Part shown: positions 43,740 to 53,933 of the stretch, piece by piece | Layout: each line of letters opens with the position of its first letter | How positions within the stretch are numbered: position 1 is the stretch's first letter | Assembly (NCBI GenBank): GCA_963970005.1 | Contig: CAXAMN010023362.1 | Coordinates: 594,801-658,800, forward strand | Direction: 5' to 3' | Source: Durusdinium trenchii | Taxonomy: Eukaryota > Sar > Dinophyceae > Suessiales > Symbiodiniaceae | DNA: 64,000 bases | Program-made: the position numbers and the translations under genes | Notes under the pieces: model-generated | Databases searched by the model: none | What the model saw: the letters and a program-made list of their open reading frames with translations, nothing else | Told to the model about the DNA's origin: nothing

Positions 43740-44390
43740 AAAGTGCATCTGTCAAATGCAAGCATGCATTTTCCAAACAATGTGGTTGCATGTCCCAAGG
43801 CTTTCTTACGCCTCTTCGAACATACATCTGGGCAAATTGAGCAGTACAACCATTGATTTTGAGCAGTACAACCATTGATTTTCAGAAGCGTGACGTTGCA
43901 CTTCCAAGTCACAACTCTGGCTTGTCAGAAGCATACTATATAATTATTGTGCAATACAACTGTGAAGTGAAGTTCGAGAACACAAACGCGCGTTCTCACA
44001 AGCATGACACGGTGTGTCCAAAGTCGCAAACCCATCCCGCTGCGCACTGTCAGAATGCACCTGTGCACCTTGAGCATGCAAGCCCGTGTTGTCAAAAGCA
44101 CGCGGGCCTTTCCAGGGGCCTGCCCTTCAAAAGCATACCGTTGTGTGTTGTGTTGTCCATGCATTTTGAGCAATACAAGCCCCCTTCTCAGTAACATGAT
44201 GTTGAACTTCCCCAGTCAACCCTGGTATTTTCAATGTGTCTGCGCATTTTCGATTGATACAAGACTGTGCTTTCAGAAGCACGATGTTGCATTTCCAAAT
44301 TCCAAGGTTAGCCTTTCCAAAAGCAAAGCATTTGTGCATTGGGAGTACAAGTGTGCGTCTTGAGAGACATGCCGTGCGAAGGTTCTCTGA
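43740..44390 (+). repeat. Degenerate repeat region TCAGAAGCRYGAYGTTGCAYTTCCAA
   Basis: Diverged copies of TTTCAGAAGCACGATGTTGC recur near 43880, 44190 and 44272, with related GCATTTTGAGCAATACAAG words between them. It also includes an exact 22-bp duplication, GAGCAGTACAACCATTGATT plus TT, at 43839-43860 and 43861-43882. Confidence 0.6.
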
Positions 44391-46394
44391 GTCACTGAGC
44401 ATGCTATCGTGATCGCGGAATCCGACCCGCAGAATGCCAGTGGGGAGGCAAGTGAAAAAGCAAAGCGCAACTCATGTCATGACAGGTTGCCAGTGGCGAC
44501 ACAAGACCAGTCTGGAAATTATGTTGTGAAGTGGGGAAGTCACCTCGTGACAAAGAGACACACGTGGATAAACATGTTGTGACAGGTTGCCAGTCATGAA
44601 ACGAAGCGGGGGACAAGGGAAGTGGGTAGGCAAAGGGGAAATCATCTTGTGACGGGATGCCATGAATTGAAAGCCTATAGAACCCCAACAGCAAGTTGTT
44701 TGGCAAAAACTCAGTCAGTCACAAATCATCAATCTCCGAAATTTGGAAACAATAATGACTTCATCAAATCCCTCATGGAAGTTGAGCTAAACATGCATGT
44801 CAGAACTGCAAAGGGAATATGCAAAAAATACATCTGTGTATACATATGCAGACAACTGTATACCTAAGAAGGGAGGGGACGAAGCCAGACCTCGTAGACA
44901 CTGAGAACTCTAGTAAACACTGAGAACTTGTAGCCAGCCCTCGTAGCAGGTTGGATGCCATTGCTAAGTACCTGTTGGGACTATTGCAGCCCTCTCCAGC
45001 CCTTCTAATGAATTCAGAAGCTATGCCGAAGCGTTGCCAACATGGGTAGGCCAAGCATAATCTCAAACCCGGTACTGTCAGTGAAAGACTTCAAAGGTAC
45101 ATCGTGCAGAACGCCGTCTATGCCGTCTATGCGATCTTCTATGTATTCGGCTTGCAGAGGTACTTTGTCTTTACAGCAGGGCAAGCATCCTTAAAGTCTC
45201 TCCAGGAGAATTTGGCGCTACCTCAAGATGGCATTCAAACAGGCCGCAAACATAGTCTTTCAACGTATTTTCTTTACAGCTGCTTTGGGGGACCTAGCTA
45301 TATAGATCCCAGAAGATAGCACTGGTGCCCTATATTCTTCTCCAAAACTGTCACAAAACGATCAAAAGGGGCACCACCACCACACGCCCTTTTCGTTGAG
45401 CCCGTTAGTCACGATGCGTTTCAGCCACCTCTCTGGGACCACGTAAACTCTACGGCGGAGCAGTACAGAAAACTGTCCTTTTTGCTGATATCGCACAGTG
45501 CCTTCTTCGTTGAGGTCTTTATGGCAGCAACACAACTGCACCAGGCTCTGGGTTCACCCTGCCCGCCAGGAAGCTCCACGCAACCAACCCCCCCCCACAC
45601 CCCGTAATACTCACTTCGTTCGCCCATCTAGCACTTCAGCCTAACCTATCGGCTGGCTTTCGTAATAAACATGCCTAGTTAATTTAACATTATTGTATCG
45701 GTATAGATCAACATTCCGCAAATGTTCATGCCTGGACAATGGGACCTTGACCTTTTGTGACCAAATCCATCCCACAACCTAAAGTGCTAATGTTTCAACA
45801 AATGTTCATGTCTCGACTATGAGTACCGCATCACATCCTCGCACACATTGACACGGCAATATTGCCTCTCAAATTGACAATTGGATCTCCGGCATGGGCA
45901 TCCCGAGGAGAGGTCGGAGGGCCTATGGATGGCTGAAATCCGTATTGTATCTATGTGTCATACTCTCCACGCACAAGAGCGAGTCGGTCGCAGAAAGAAA
46001 ATCGATACGGTGCAGTCCGCCTGTGGATGCACGGGCCTGTTGCATGACTTGGAAGACCAAAAGCAGATTTCACTCGAGTAGTGCTAGCCGTCAGGTGTCT
46101 GACAAATGCCCAGCTCAGTAAGACAACATGTGTGAAAGGTGCTCATTTTGGCGAGAAGAAAGGTGAAGGGGAAGTTGTATGAAAATCAAGTGCGAGGTCG
46201 TCATTCTTAAAACGGGAGACTTCAGTCCTTCCAGACTCGAGCCGTCGTCCCCTTGGAACCAGCTAGTGCAAATAAAGTGGTTGGAGTTTTGATAAGCCCA
46301 GTGGTTCACTGCATTCACTTGCCCTGCAGTGGGCTATATAAGTCACCGGACTTCATGATTTCTTTCAGAATGTTGGTCCAGCCTTAGTGGTGTG
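44391..46394. other. Intergenic with one dispersed repeat
   Basis: No supported gene. The second copy of the GGCTGGCTTTCGTAA repeat lies at 45598-45668. Confidence 0.4.
45598..45668 (+). repeat. Dispersed repeat ending GGCTGGCTTTCGTAA, copy 2
   Basis: ACTCACTTCGTTCGCC, then CTAGC and CTTC words, then GGCTGGCTTTCGTAA. Matches 32588-32660, including a preceding C-run. Confidence 0.65.
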
Positions 46395-46515
46395 CAAAGG
46401 AGTAGGGGAAGTTAGAGGAAAGATGAGAAAAGACAAAGAGGGAGAGACAAAAGCGGCAAGCAAAGAGAGAACGAGTAAGAGGGGGGAGATAGAGAGAGAA
46501 AAAGAGGGGAGAGAG
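46395..46515 (+). repeat. Polypurine (AG-rich) tract
   Basis: About 120 bp almost free of C and T. Confidence 0.85.
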
Positions 46516-47059
46516 AAAAATAACAATGCTCCGCGAACGCTTCCTTTCATGTTGACACTCCCCCAAATGTCTACGCCATGTGGCTCAGTTCGCGAGGAGC
46601 CTGCATCATAGTCTGCGTCAACGCTCAGTCAAAGACTAAACACGGTCTTTGTGGGCGTGACTTGCCTGGCCTTCTCGGGTGTGCGCTTCTCGGGTCTGCG
46701 CTTCTCGGTTCGAATTGAGGCCAAGTGAATTGGCCTTGCCAAGAAGCCAAGAACCCAGCAACAGCATTCCACTTCTAAAATGCAAACCTTCTGATAGATC
46801 TCAGCGTCAATGCTGGAGACCTCCCGTGGGCCTTGACATGGGAACGGAAGTGAGACCATGGTAGAATGAACACGATCCTACTTGCGGTTATCACCTTGCT
46901 GCCAGACTGACTTCCTTAACATGTTTGTGTTGGATACTTTATTGGTTAAACTTGTTGCCTGTCAGGGCAGAACCAACCCGCACATCTAAGCTGAGCCGTT
47001 CGCTTTCTCTCCCTCTGTCATCCTCCTGCGTCAGGGTACTAAATGTCAAAACCCAATCC

Positions 47060-47160
47060 AAACAAGGGCATTACTACTAGTAGAAAGAAGCTACTGGGGT
47101 GGAGGCCAGGCAAGTAGGTTGGAGGCTATTACTACTAGTAACTAGTAGCAAGAAGCTACG
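47060..47160 (+). repeat. CTACTAGTAG dispersed repeat with GTTGGAGGC units
   Basis: Two ATTACTACTAGTA words with AGTAGGTTGGAGGC between them. It combines the words of the clusters at 5142 and 11040. Confidence 0.75.
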
Positions 47161-47694
47161 TCACTACGTTCTCCGGGCCACCTTCGGCAATTGTCCACGA
47201 GAGCGATCCTGCCTAGGAGGCTCAATCATACCCCAGCTCCGGTACAATGCGCGACCTCTCTATGCCATCCCTAACCCATTGCCAAGATGCTGCTGACAGT
47301 CTGCTGCCTCAAGATTTGAGGCTGATGCCAGTGAAAGAAATTTGCATGTTAACCATGGCCTCTTAGGTTGCACACGGTTGCACCATTGACTGGTGACAAA
47401 GCTGCGTTCCATCAGCACTTGCTTAAGTCAGATGCAGAATAAACTGTCACTGGTCGCAGACCTGGCCAGAGCAAGGTGCAACTTGTGCCCAAGACGATCA
47501 ACGGATGCAGCATGCAAGAGTTCAAGGCCTCGAGGCTTGAGCACGAGTTGCCCTCTTGGCTGAAAGCTCGCACCTCAGGTCATGTGAGCATGCACAGCAA
47601 AGACCGCGGGCAACACAAGTTAGGGCCTTGGCTCGATTGCTCTCGGGCGTTTGTGTGCACCTCTAGCCATCTGTGAGTTTGAAGGCGTCTGGTC

Positions 47695-47870
47695 ACTCGC
47701 TCTCTCTCTCTCTCTATCTCTCTCTATCTTTCCTTCTTTCTGTCTGTCTGTCTGCCTTTCGTTCTTCCTTCCTTCCGTCCATCCATCCGTCCGTCCTTCC
47801 TTCCTTCCTCCCTCGCTCGCTCTCTCTCTCTCTCTCTATCTGTCCTTGTCTCTCTTTTTCAGGAGATTCT
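47695..47870 (+). repeat. Polypyrimidine tract, (CTCT), (TTCC), (GTCC) runs
   Basis: About 175 bp of C/T-rich tetranucleotide-like sequence. Confidence 0.9.
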
Positions 47871-48069
47871 GGTTTCTCCGTAGTGTAAGTGAGAAGTTTG
47901 ATGGGATTTGCAAGGCCAACGTTGCGACGCTTTTGTGTCTCTCAGAGATCTATGAAAATACGGCAAGCCGTGGCATCGCGCCATTTGGGCAAGCCTTAGC
48001 CTGAGGCTATTGGAAAGAGCATACAATTCTGAACCAATAGTTGGCACGGGCGTGAGCCGTATAAGTATA

Positions 48070-49098
48070 TCACTTTCGATCGCGGACTGTGACATCCAGC
48101 TGCACAAAAACAATGTCCCATGACAGTTCCCCATCCAAAAACTTACGCAAAAGCACGTCTTCCGGCACGATTCTGCACACAGCACGTCTGAATTCCTCCC
48201 ATTCCAAACCCAGCTGCTCGCTCTTGTCGCGGTTAAGCTCCGCGTGACTTTGTGGGATGCACTCACTCCGGACGGGACCAAGTTGGATGTGCAATTGCTT
48301 CCGCGCCAAGAACTTGATCAATTCTTGCACATTTGCAGTGCTGTTTTTCAACCCACCTGCCAGCTGCTTTGCATGATACCCCTCAAACCACCAGAGTGGA
48401 TCGTCATGCTCCGATTGGTCTTGCAACCTGCGCAAAGTAATCAAACAATCGTGCAAGATTTTCTTGCACATCAAGAGGCGGATCTTGCATCTGTGCTCGG
48501 GCTTAACATGCAGTCGCACTTGTCGATGCTCCCACGGAGGCGCAGTGTTAGATCGCCTGCCCGTCTTCTCCTGGCGAGGCTCCAATGGTAGCTCAGCATC
48601 GCGCTGTGGCTCGGCTTCATCCAGATCTTCATGCTCATAGCCGTTGGCCAATTTACTGACGATCTTCATCAATTCGGGTGTCCCAGTCCTGGCCAGGCTA
48701 GATGGCAGGGGCTGCCGGGGATCATGAAACTCCTTCGGAGGTAACAAGGCCTCACCCGGCTGTAAGGCTACAGCCACCACGCTCCGTTCCTTGGCAAGAG
48801 TTCGCTTCTCATGCGCTCTCTTCTCCTCGGGACGATGTAAACGTTCGGCTTTTGGAATTTTTGCAAGAAGCTGCCTCCGGCGACTTTGTTCCTTTGAGGC
48901 TAAAGAATCTCCGACTGTGTTCAGGTAGTCTGGGAGCAAAGGAGGCGAACTGGATCTCTCGCGGGATGAGAAACGCCGAGCCAACAGCCGAAGCAACTGG
49001 CTTGAGCCCCCCCACTTCCTTCCAGCGTATCTTCTAAAAGACCATGAAACTTGGCAAGTCTTCACAGCATACTCCAAGCTGGCAGGGGCGCATTGCAT
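48070..49098 (-). CDS. Hypothetical protein, 342 aa
   Basis: An intact frame from an ATG at 49098. The first 60 residues are rich in Arg and Ser and poor in acids (SWSFRRYAGRKW, LLRLLARRFSSRERSSS), as in a mitochondrial targeting sequence. A basic helix follows (RRRQLLAKIPKAERLHRPEE). The C-terminal half looks globular (CKIRLLMCKKILHDCLITLR, then DPLWWFEGYHAKQLAGGLKN, then EWEEFRRAVCRIVPEDVLLR). No known domain was recognised. The frame is well above the length expected by chance here and is coding-like throughout. It is single-exon as seen, with no linked neighbours. It could also be a retroposed or element-derived ORF. Confidence 0.5.
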   Translation of the reverse strand: MQCAPASLEYAVKTCQVSWSFRRYAGRKWGGSSQLLRLLARRFSSRERSSSPPLLPDYLNTVGDSLASKEQSRRRQLLAKIPKAERLHRPEEKRAHEKRTLAKERSVVAVALQPGEALLPPKEFHDPRQPLPSSLARTGTPELMKIVSKLANGYEHEDLDEAEPQRDAELPLEPRQEKTGRRSNTAPPWEHRQVRLHVKPEHRCKIRLLMCKKILHDCLITLRRLQDQSEHDDPLWWFEGYHAKQLAGGLKNSTANVQELIKFLARKQLHIQLGPVRSECIPQSHAELNRDKSEQLGLEWEEFRRAVCRIVPEDVLLRKFLDGELSWDIVFVQLDVTVRDRK

Positions 49099-51579
49099 CA
49101 GGTCACATATCCCAGCTTCTGGCTGTTGAGCTTCTCACCGAAAGAGAAAGGACACACTGGTATTCGTTTACATACAACGTTAACTTGCGCCATTCTTTTT
49201 GGGAGTGAAGCGGGTCCCTTACTGTAGTTAGTTTAAACCACATGGTGTCTGGTTGAGGAAAAGGCCAACTCACACATAGACTTTGGATGACTCGTGCAAA
49301 ACCCACCATCAACGAATCACCATCTACAAAATACGGCACGGTGTAGGGTTCTGTCGCATGGCACGAACTGCACCCTACAAGGTTCTATCGATGGGGCACT
49401 TGCCAAGCTTGCTCGGCTATATGATATGCGTGTGCAGTGCCGTCCGCTCCTGCTCAACCTCCCGAGGGAGACTTGGAGCCAGATAGCTTGCGTCATAACA
49501 TTCAGTACTGTAGCAACTGGTGATGAAGTAGGCCCGTCCCAAGCAAAGCTCAAGGGCGCAAATGTGTCCATGTCTGTGCTTCTGCGTGTGCCTCGATCCG
49601 TTCGTGGCTGTGTCTGTTCTGGTCCTGCCGCAAAGTCATATATGGTATCATATACAGTACATATATATATATATATATATTTACATATATATATATATAC
49701 ATGCATCACACAGGAACATGACACTTTCAAAACTACCTCACCCTTTGGACCAGCTGGTTCGTGAAACAGAACATATTGGGCCTTGGGCCTTGGACTGGAA
49801 TGCTGTGAAAAGAATCCGTAGGCGATCAAGAGCTTCACTCCAACGGAACAACGGTAAGGTCAGGTGCCAACTTAACAATTTTGAAAGGCTGTTGGTGGTC
49901 GGCTGCCTCTCGATTCAGCCCTTTACATCATTTGACAATCACGGGTGTTTTTACATGGGTGGGGAAGTATTATGTGTGGGGAAGTGTTGGGGGTGGAAGG
50001 TTGCGTGCAAGCGTGCAGCACAAAGAATGTACCGGACCCACCTGCTTCGGTTCCTCCGAGACCTCACCGAAGCACAACAAACATGTGAGCCTAGCATCCT
50101 GGCTAAAATAAAAGAACTAAATATGTATATATATATAGAGTTAAGAAACAAAAGGATGGTAATGCTCTCCTTAAGGAAGGCCTCACCTTCCCATGTTTAG
50201 CTCTTTTGTCTTTGTTTTCTGCAATCCAATCAGTTTAGGGACGCTTCAGGTCCAAACATCCTTAGGATACTTCCCACGAGGCTTTGCCTGCCCCACGCGA
50301 CACAAAGCAGCTTGACAATGGTTCGTGCTGGGTGATCTCAAAAAGTGTGCAATGCACTGCAGCATCTGACAGTCTAAGTCACGAACCAAAGAGTCCAGCA
50401 ATGAACCAACCGATCTTGGGTGAAAGAGCTGCAAAACATGTATCAGGTTGCTTGCTAGATTTCTACAGTAAAAGCCGCAGCCGTGGTGCTGCTACTGGTT
50501 ACAGGAAGTCACTCTGGGACTTGGACTGGTCTTGCCTCTCACTATGCTGCGAGCCTGCAGGGGAAACTTTAAACATTCAAGTGCTTGGACTCATGATGGT
50601 AACAAGAGCTCATGGCAACAAAATGTCCTGAGAATTCCTTGCGGCTCGCCGGAGAAGCAGGACCCATTAGCTTGCGTGCCTGTGCCCGGAGAAGTGAAGT
50701 CTCTAGATTATCGGATAGAGACCGATGATAGATCCACACTCTTCTAGGCCTTATCGTAAAGATCCTCAAGGGCATTGTTAGCTTTGGTGCCAGCACCAAT
50801 GTCCAAAGCGTTGCGAACACGTGGATCACCTAGGAATGTGCTCGACTGCTCGAAGGGTCGACATGAAGCGCAAACGCATGGCGTATGGCGTTGTGGGAGC
50901 TGATCGACTCAGGTCTTGGCTTCGACGCTTGGCTTCATCGATGGCCTGTGCACCCTGGCTTCGCCAAGTCTCAGAGGAGAGCGCAAATTGTTTAGGCCAG
51001 GAGCCCCTAGTAGCGTCCTTGCTCCTAGTAGCGATGCCCTTTGCCTTTGCAAGTGGAAGAAACACTTTGGGGCAAATTGCATGCCATGTGCCTTGGTCAC
51101 CAGATCTGATAACCTGGAAGGCGAAGGGAAGATCGCAAAGAGTGCCGTTCAAGTAGGCAACACAAACACGTTCGGTCACTACAAGTATCATCAGTGTCAC
51201 GCAGCCAGGCCTCTCTCGCCCTTCTTGCTCTGGTCTTCTCTTGTCTGAAGATGTTCCCTAAGGGTGTTGATTCATCTCGGAACGTATTCACATTGGTCTT
51301 CAAACAACTCTGGCAATGTTGATCCCTGACCCATCAACGTGAAGGTTGCTCAACGAAAACCCTGTTGAGGACCTTACCCGTCCGTCTCTTGCACCTGTTT
51401 GCAGTGGAAGTGTCTAACGATTCCAATCATGTATTGACATGATTGCACTGTGGGCCTAGAGGCCTCCGGGCGCCAGTGCCAGCTCTGCCTTTTTGGGCAA
51501 GCTTGCGTTCCAAAAGAGGCGCGGAGTGGATTTCGTGGTTGAAACTCAACAGCTAATTGACTATTATATATATATATAT
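49099..51579. other. Intergenic with simple repeats
   Basis: (TA)n runs lie at about 49665-49700, 50124 and 51563-51580. A plus-strand frame at 49562-50200 runs through the first (TA)n and is not supported. The CTACTAG repeat lies at 51000-51050. Confidence 0.4.
51000..51050 (-). repeat. CTACTAG dispersed repeat, inverted long copy
   Basis: Reads GGGCATCGCTACTAGGAGCA then CGCTACTAGGGGCTCCTGGC on the minus strand, matching 37590-37640. Confidence 0.8.
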
Positions 51580-51816
51580 AAAGATGTTGAACACACACTC
51601 TTGTTTTCACTTCGCAGCAAGTTGGTCATAAGAATAGAATAAAACTGAACAGTAAAGACAGTTCAACGGCCTGACCTTGGACCCCTAGTCCAACAGTAGG
51701 TCAACTCTTAACCACCCGGCCACACCCGGGGTAGTAAGACGTTACCCAGTCCATCCTACTAGTTGTCGAGCCAAGCCTCCTACACGCTAGTAGGACTGGA
51801 CACAGGCCGAAACTGT
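51580..51816 (-). repeat. 237-bp repeat, distal copy
   Basis: Matches 51958-52194 with about five substitutions and no indels. On the minus strand it contains TGGCCGGGTGGTTAAG, close to the tRNA-Leu/Ser box A, so a tRNA-derived SINE is one possible origin. Confidence 0.9.
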
Positions 51817-51957
51817 CAAAAAAAAATAAAAGAGGACTCTTTTCCCTTGCTAGAACGCTTGTTCTTTCCAAGGGAGGAAGCGGGTGGGTGCTTGAAGCCA
51901 ACACTGCGGAAAACAAGGACATGTGAGCAACATCTTAACCTACGGGGGTGCAGATAC

Positions 51958-52194
51958 AAAGATGTTGAACACACACTCTTGTTTTCACTTCGCAGCAAGT
52001 TGGTCATAAAAACAGAGTAAAACTGAACAGTAAAGACAGTTCAACGGCCTGACCTTGGACCCCTAGTCCAACAGTAGGTCAACTCTTAACTACCCGGCCA
52101 CACCCGGGGTAGTAAGACGTTACCCAGTCCATCCTACTAGTTGTCGAGCCAAGCCTCCTAAACGCTAGTAGGACTGGACACAGGCCGAAACTGT
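51958..52194 (-). repeat. 237-bp repeat, proximal copy
   Basis: The near-identical partner of 51580-51816, separated from it by 141 bp. Its right end overlaps the last codons of the recombinase frame, so it is attached to the 3' end of the DIRS-like element. Confidence 0.9.
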
Positions 52195-53409
52195 GGAGGC
52201 TCAAGTGTGGAAATGAGAGGTTGAAGGAGGAAATTACGAGAAACACTGAGGAAAGGCTTTAAACGTGCGTCCGTAGCCGGCAACTTCAGGTGACTGAGCA
52301 CTGCCAATCCTTCGTTCAAGTAAATCCTAGCGCTTTTATGAGTGTGCCACCTACCCTGAACAAGAATTCTGTCCGGGTTCTGGTGTTTCTGGAACCAGAA
52401 AGTGGCCCCCCCTCGCCTGAGCGAGTAGGGTCGGAAACCAAAGTCTTGAATTTTGAGGCGCTCTAGGCATTGGTTGAAAAGAGATCTCCACTTGGCCGGG
52501 GACTGTGTTAGGTGAGTAGCAGGCGTACAAGCCTTTTTCCAAGTGCGTATCACCCGGACCACGGGCTCGAACCCAACAACAACGCTTTCGGCAGCCATGC
52601 CGCTTTCCGCCTTTAGTCATACCAAGGCTAATCAGAGCCTGTGCTGCTCCGGGTCCACATTCAATGTGTGAGGACACAATCCCCAGGATTTCACCTGTCC
52701 TCAACATACTATAGAACCCAATGAGCAACGACACGCCGAACGAGAAGGCGAGCTCGTACTCAGTGGCTTGAACGGGTTCAATCCTCCTCAGTGGTAGCCG
52801 CACAAGGCGGCCTTGGACTGAGTCTGATGACCCCGGAGCGCACCGATCAACCACATCCTGCGTCGCCAACGGCAAAGCAATCCCGAGTGAAGTCAGGAGC
52901 TGATTGAGCAGCCACGCCACAACCGGCACGCTCCAAGAGTTCCCCAGCAGAGTCAACCTTGTATCCTGGTACTCTCTCTTCTTCTTCTTCTCACTCTTGC
53001 TGACGCAGTTGGCGGTGTAGTGCAAGGGAAACCCCAACAAGACTTCACGTTCTGCTACCGACGGAATGCGAACAGTCCCATGACGATCAACGACCCCATG
53101 ACGATCCATGTGCTGATACGGTGGGAACCTATGGAGGTCAGCGTGCCACCGCTGAAGCTCATGGTCCTGACACTGCGCAATCCCTGCACGCTTTCGCCCC
53201 GGCTGCTTAGCTGGTCTCGAGGTCGTGAAGGTCGGGAACGAGTGCTCGCGAGAAACCTTGGTCCAACCCTGCTCCAGGTAGGGGTCAACCGCCTGGTCGC
53301 CCACCAGCGTCCAGGAGATCGGCTCAACTCCCGTGTTACAGGAGGCGCCCGGACCCTCCCGAAGTTCCCACGTAGTCCAGTCGAGCCGTGGCCTGTTGCA
53401 CCAAGTCAA
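52158..53409 (-). pseudogene. Methyltransferase C-terminus fused to tyrosine recombinase
   Basis: The frame from 53409 carries methyltransferase motifs IX-X (TVRIPSVAEREVLLGFPLHY, then RLTLLGNSWSVPVVAWLLNQ). It runs without a stop into a recombinase N-part with AFSFGVSLLIGFYSMLRTGE, whose Arg fits the first catalytic Arg. After GMTKGGKRHG the frame shifts. The second frame (52598-52158) holds FRPYSLRRGGATFWF (the second Arg motif) and GRWHTHKSARIYLNEG (the Tyr nucleophile motif). The fusion order and residues are complete apart from the frameshift. The enzyme would methylate CpG-type sites and join circular element DNA to the genome. This copy is inactive as written. Confidence 0.8.
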
Positions 53410-53475
53410 GGAGCCTGCATCAATGTGGACGGGCTTTCCCCCCCGAAATCCTCGGACATGATGTTGCGGTCGCGT

Positions 53476-53924
53476 TCATCCATTGAGCTCACCGATTCCA
53501 TCGACGTGGACGGCGGCCCACTTGAAGTGCTGCTTAACGAGGTCCCGTACGCGTGACACATGGACGAACAAGCAGGAACGTGCGTCTCTCAATGCACCCC
53601 GACGATCCGAGTTCAACCCGGATACACCCTGACAAGGTGGCCCAGCCCCCATGACAACAAGGCTGCACTGTGAGAAGCGCAAGCTCCACTCAACGACCGT
53701 GGCTTCGTCAACTGTCTCCACGTCCTCGCAGTGCATGACCCCGGATAGTTGCTCTCCACAACTCGCCGCGCCGACGGGTTACTTTCCACGGAGATGTACC
53801 CACAGACAGCGACTGCCTGCAGGTCCATGGCAACGCGAAGGGCCCCAATTCCGTCGAAAAGGCTCACGACCAAAAACCTGATGCTCGGCGGGAGCTGTCC
53901 CCTCAGTCCCCCTTGTGCTACCAT
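53476..53924 (-). pseudogene. C5-cytosine methyltransferase N-terminal motifs, frameshifted
   Basis: Motif I, VVSLFDGIGALRVAMDL, lies near 53835-53870 and is followed by CGYISVESNPSARRVVESNY. Motif IV, VVMGAGPPCQGVSGLN, with the catalytic Cys at about 53634, is in a second frame. Motif VI, MESVSSMDERDRN, at about 53501-53463, is in a third frame. Motifs and spacing match DNMT3-like or bacterial-type C5 enzymes, except that motif VI reads ESV instead of ENV. The pieces are collinear with motifs IX-X in the next entry, so one gene has been broken by at least two indels. Confidence 0.85.
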
Positions 53925-53933
53925 GGTACCTGT

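Noticed and set aside
49562-50200. 212-codon plus-strand gene
   Set aside because: The frame includes a long Ile-Tyr run from a TA microsatellite and shows no domain.
53476-53924. Host DNA methyltransferase gene
   Set aside because: It is collinear with RT, RNase H and a tyrosine recombinase, and the recombinase is fused in frame to its C-terminus, so it belongs to the element.
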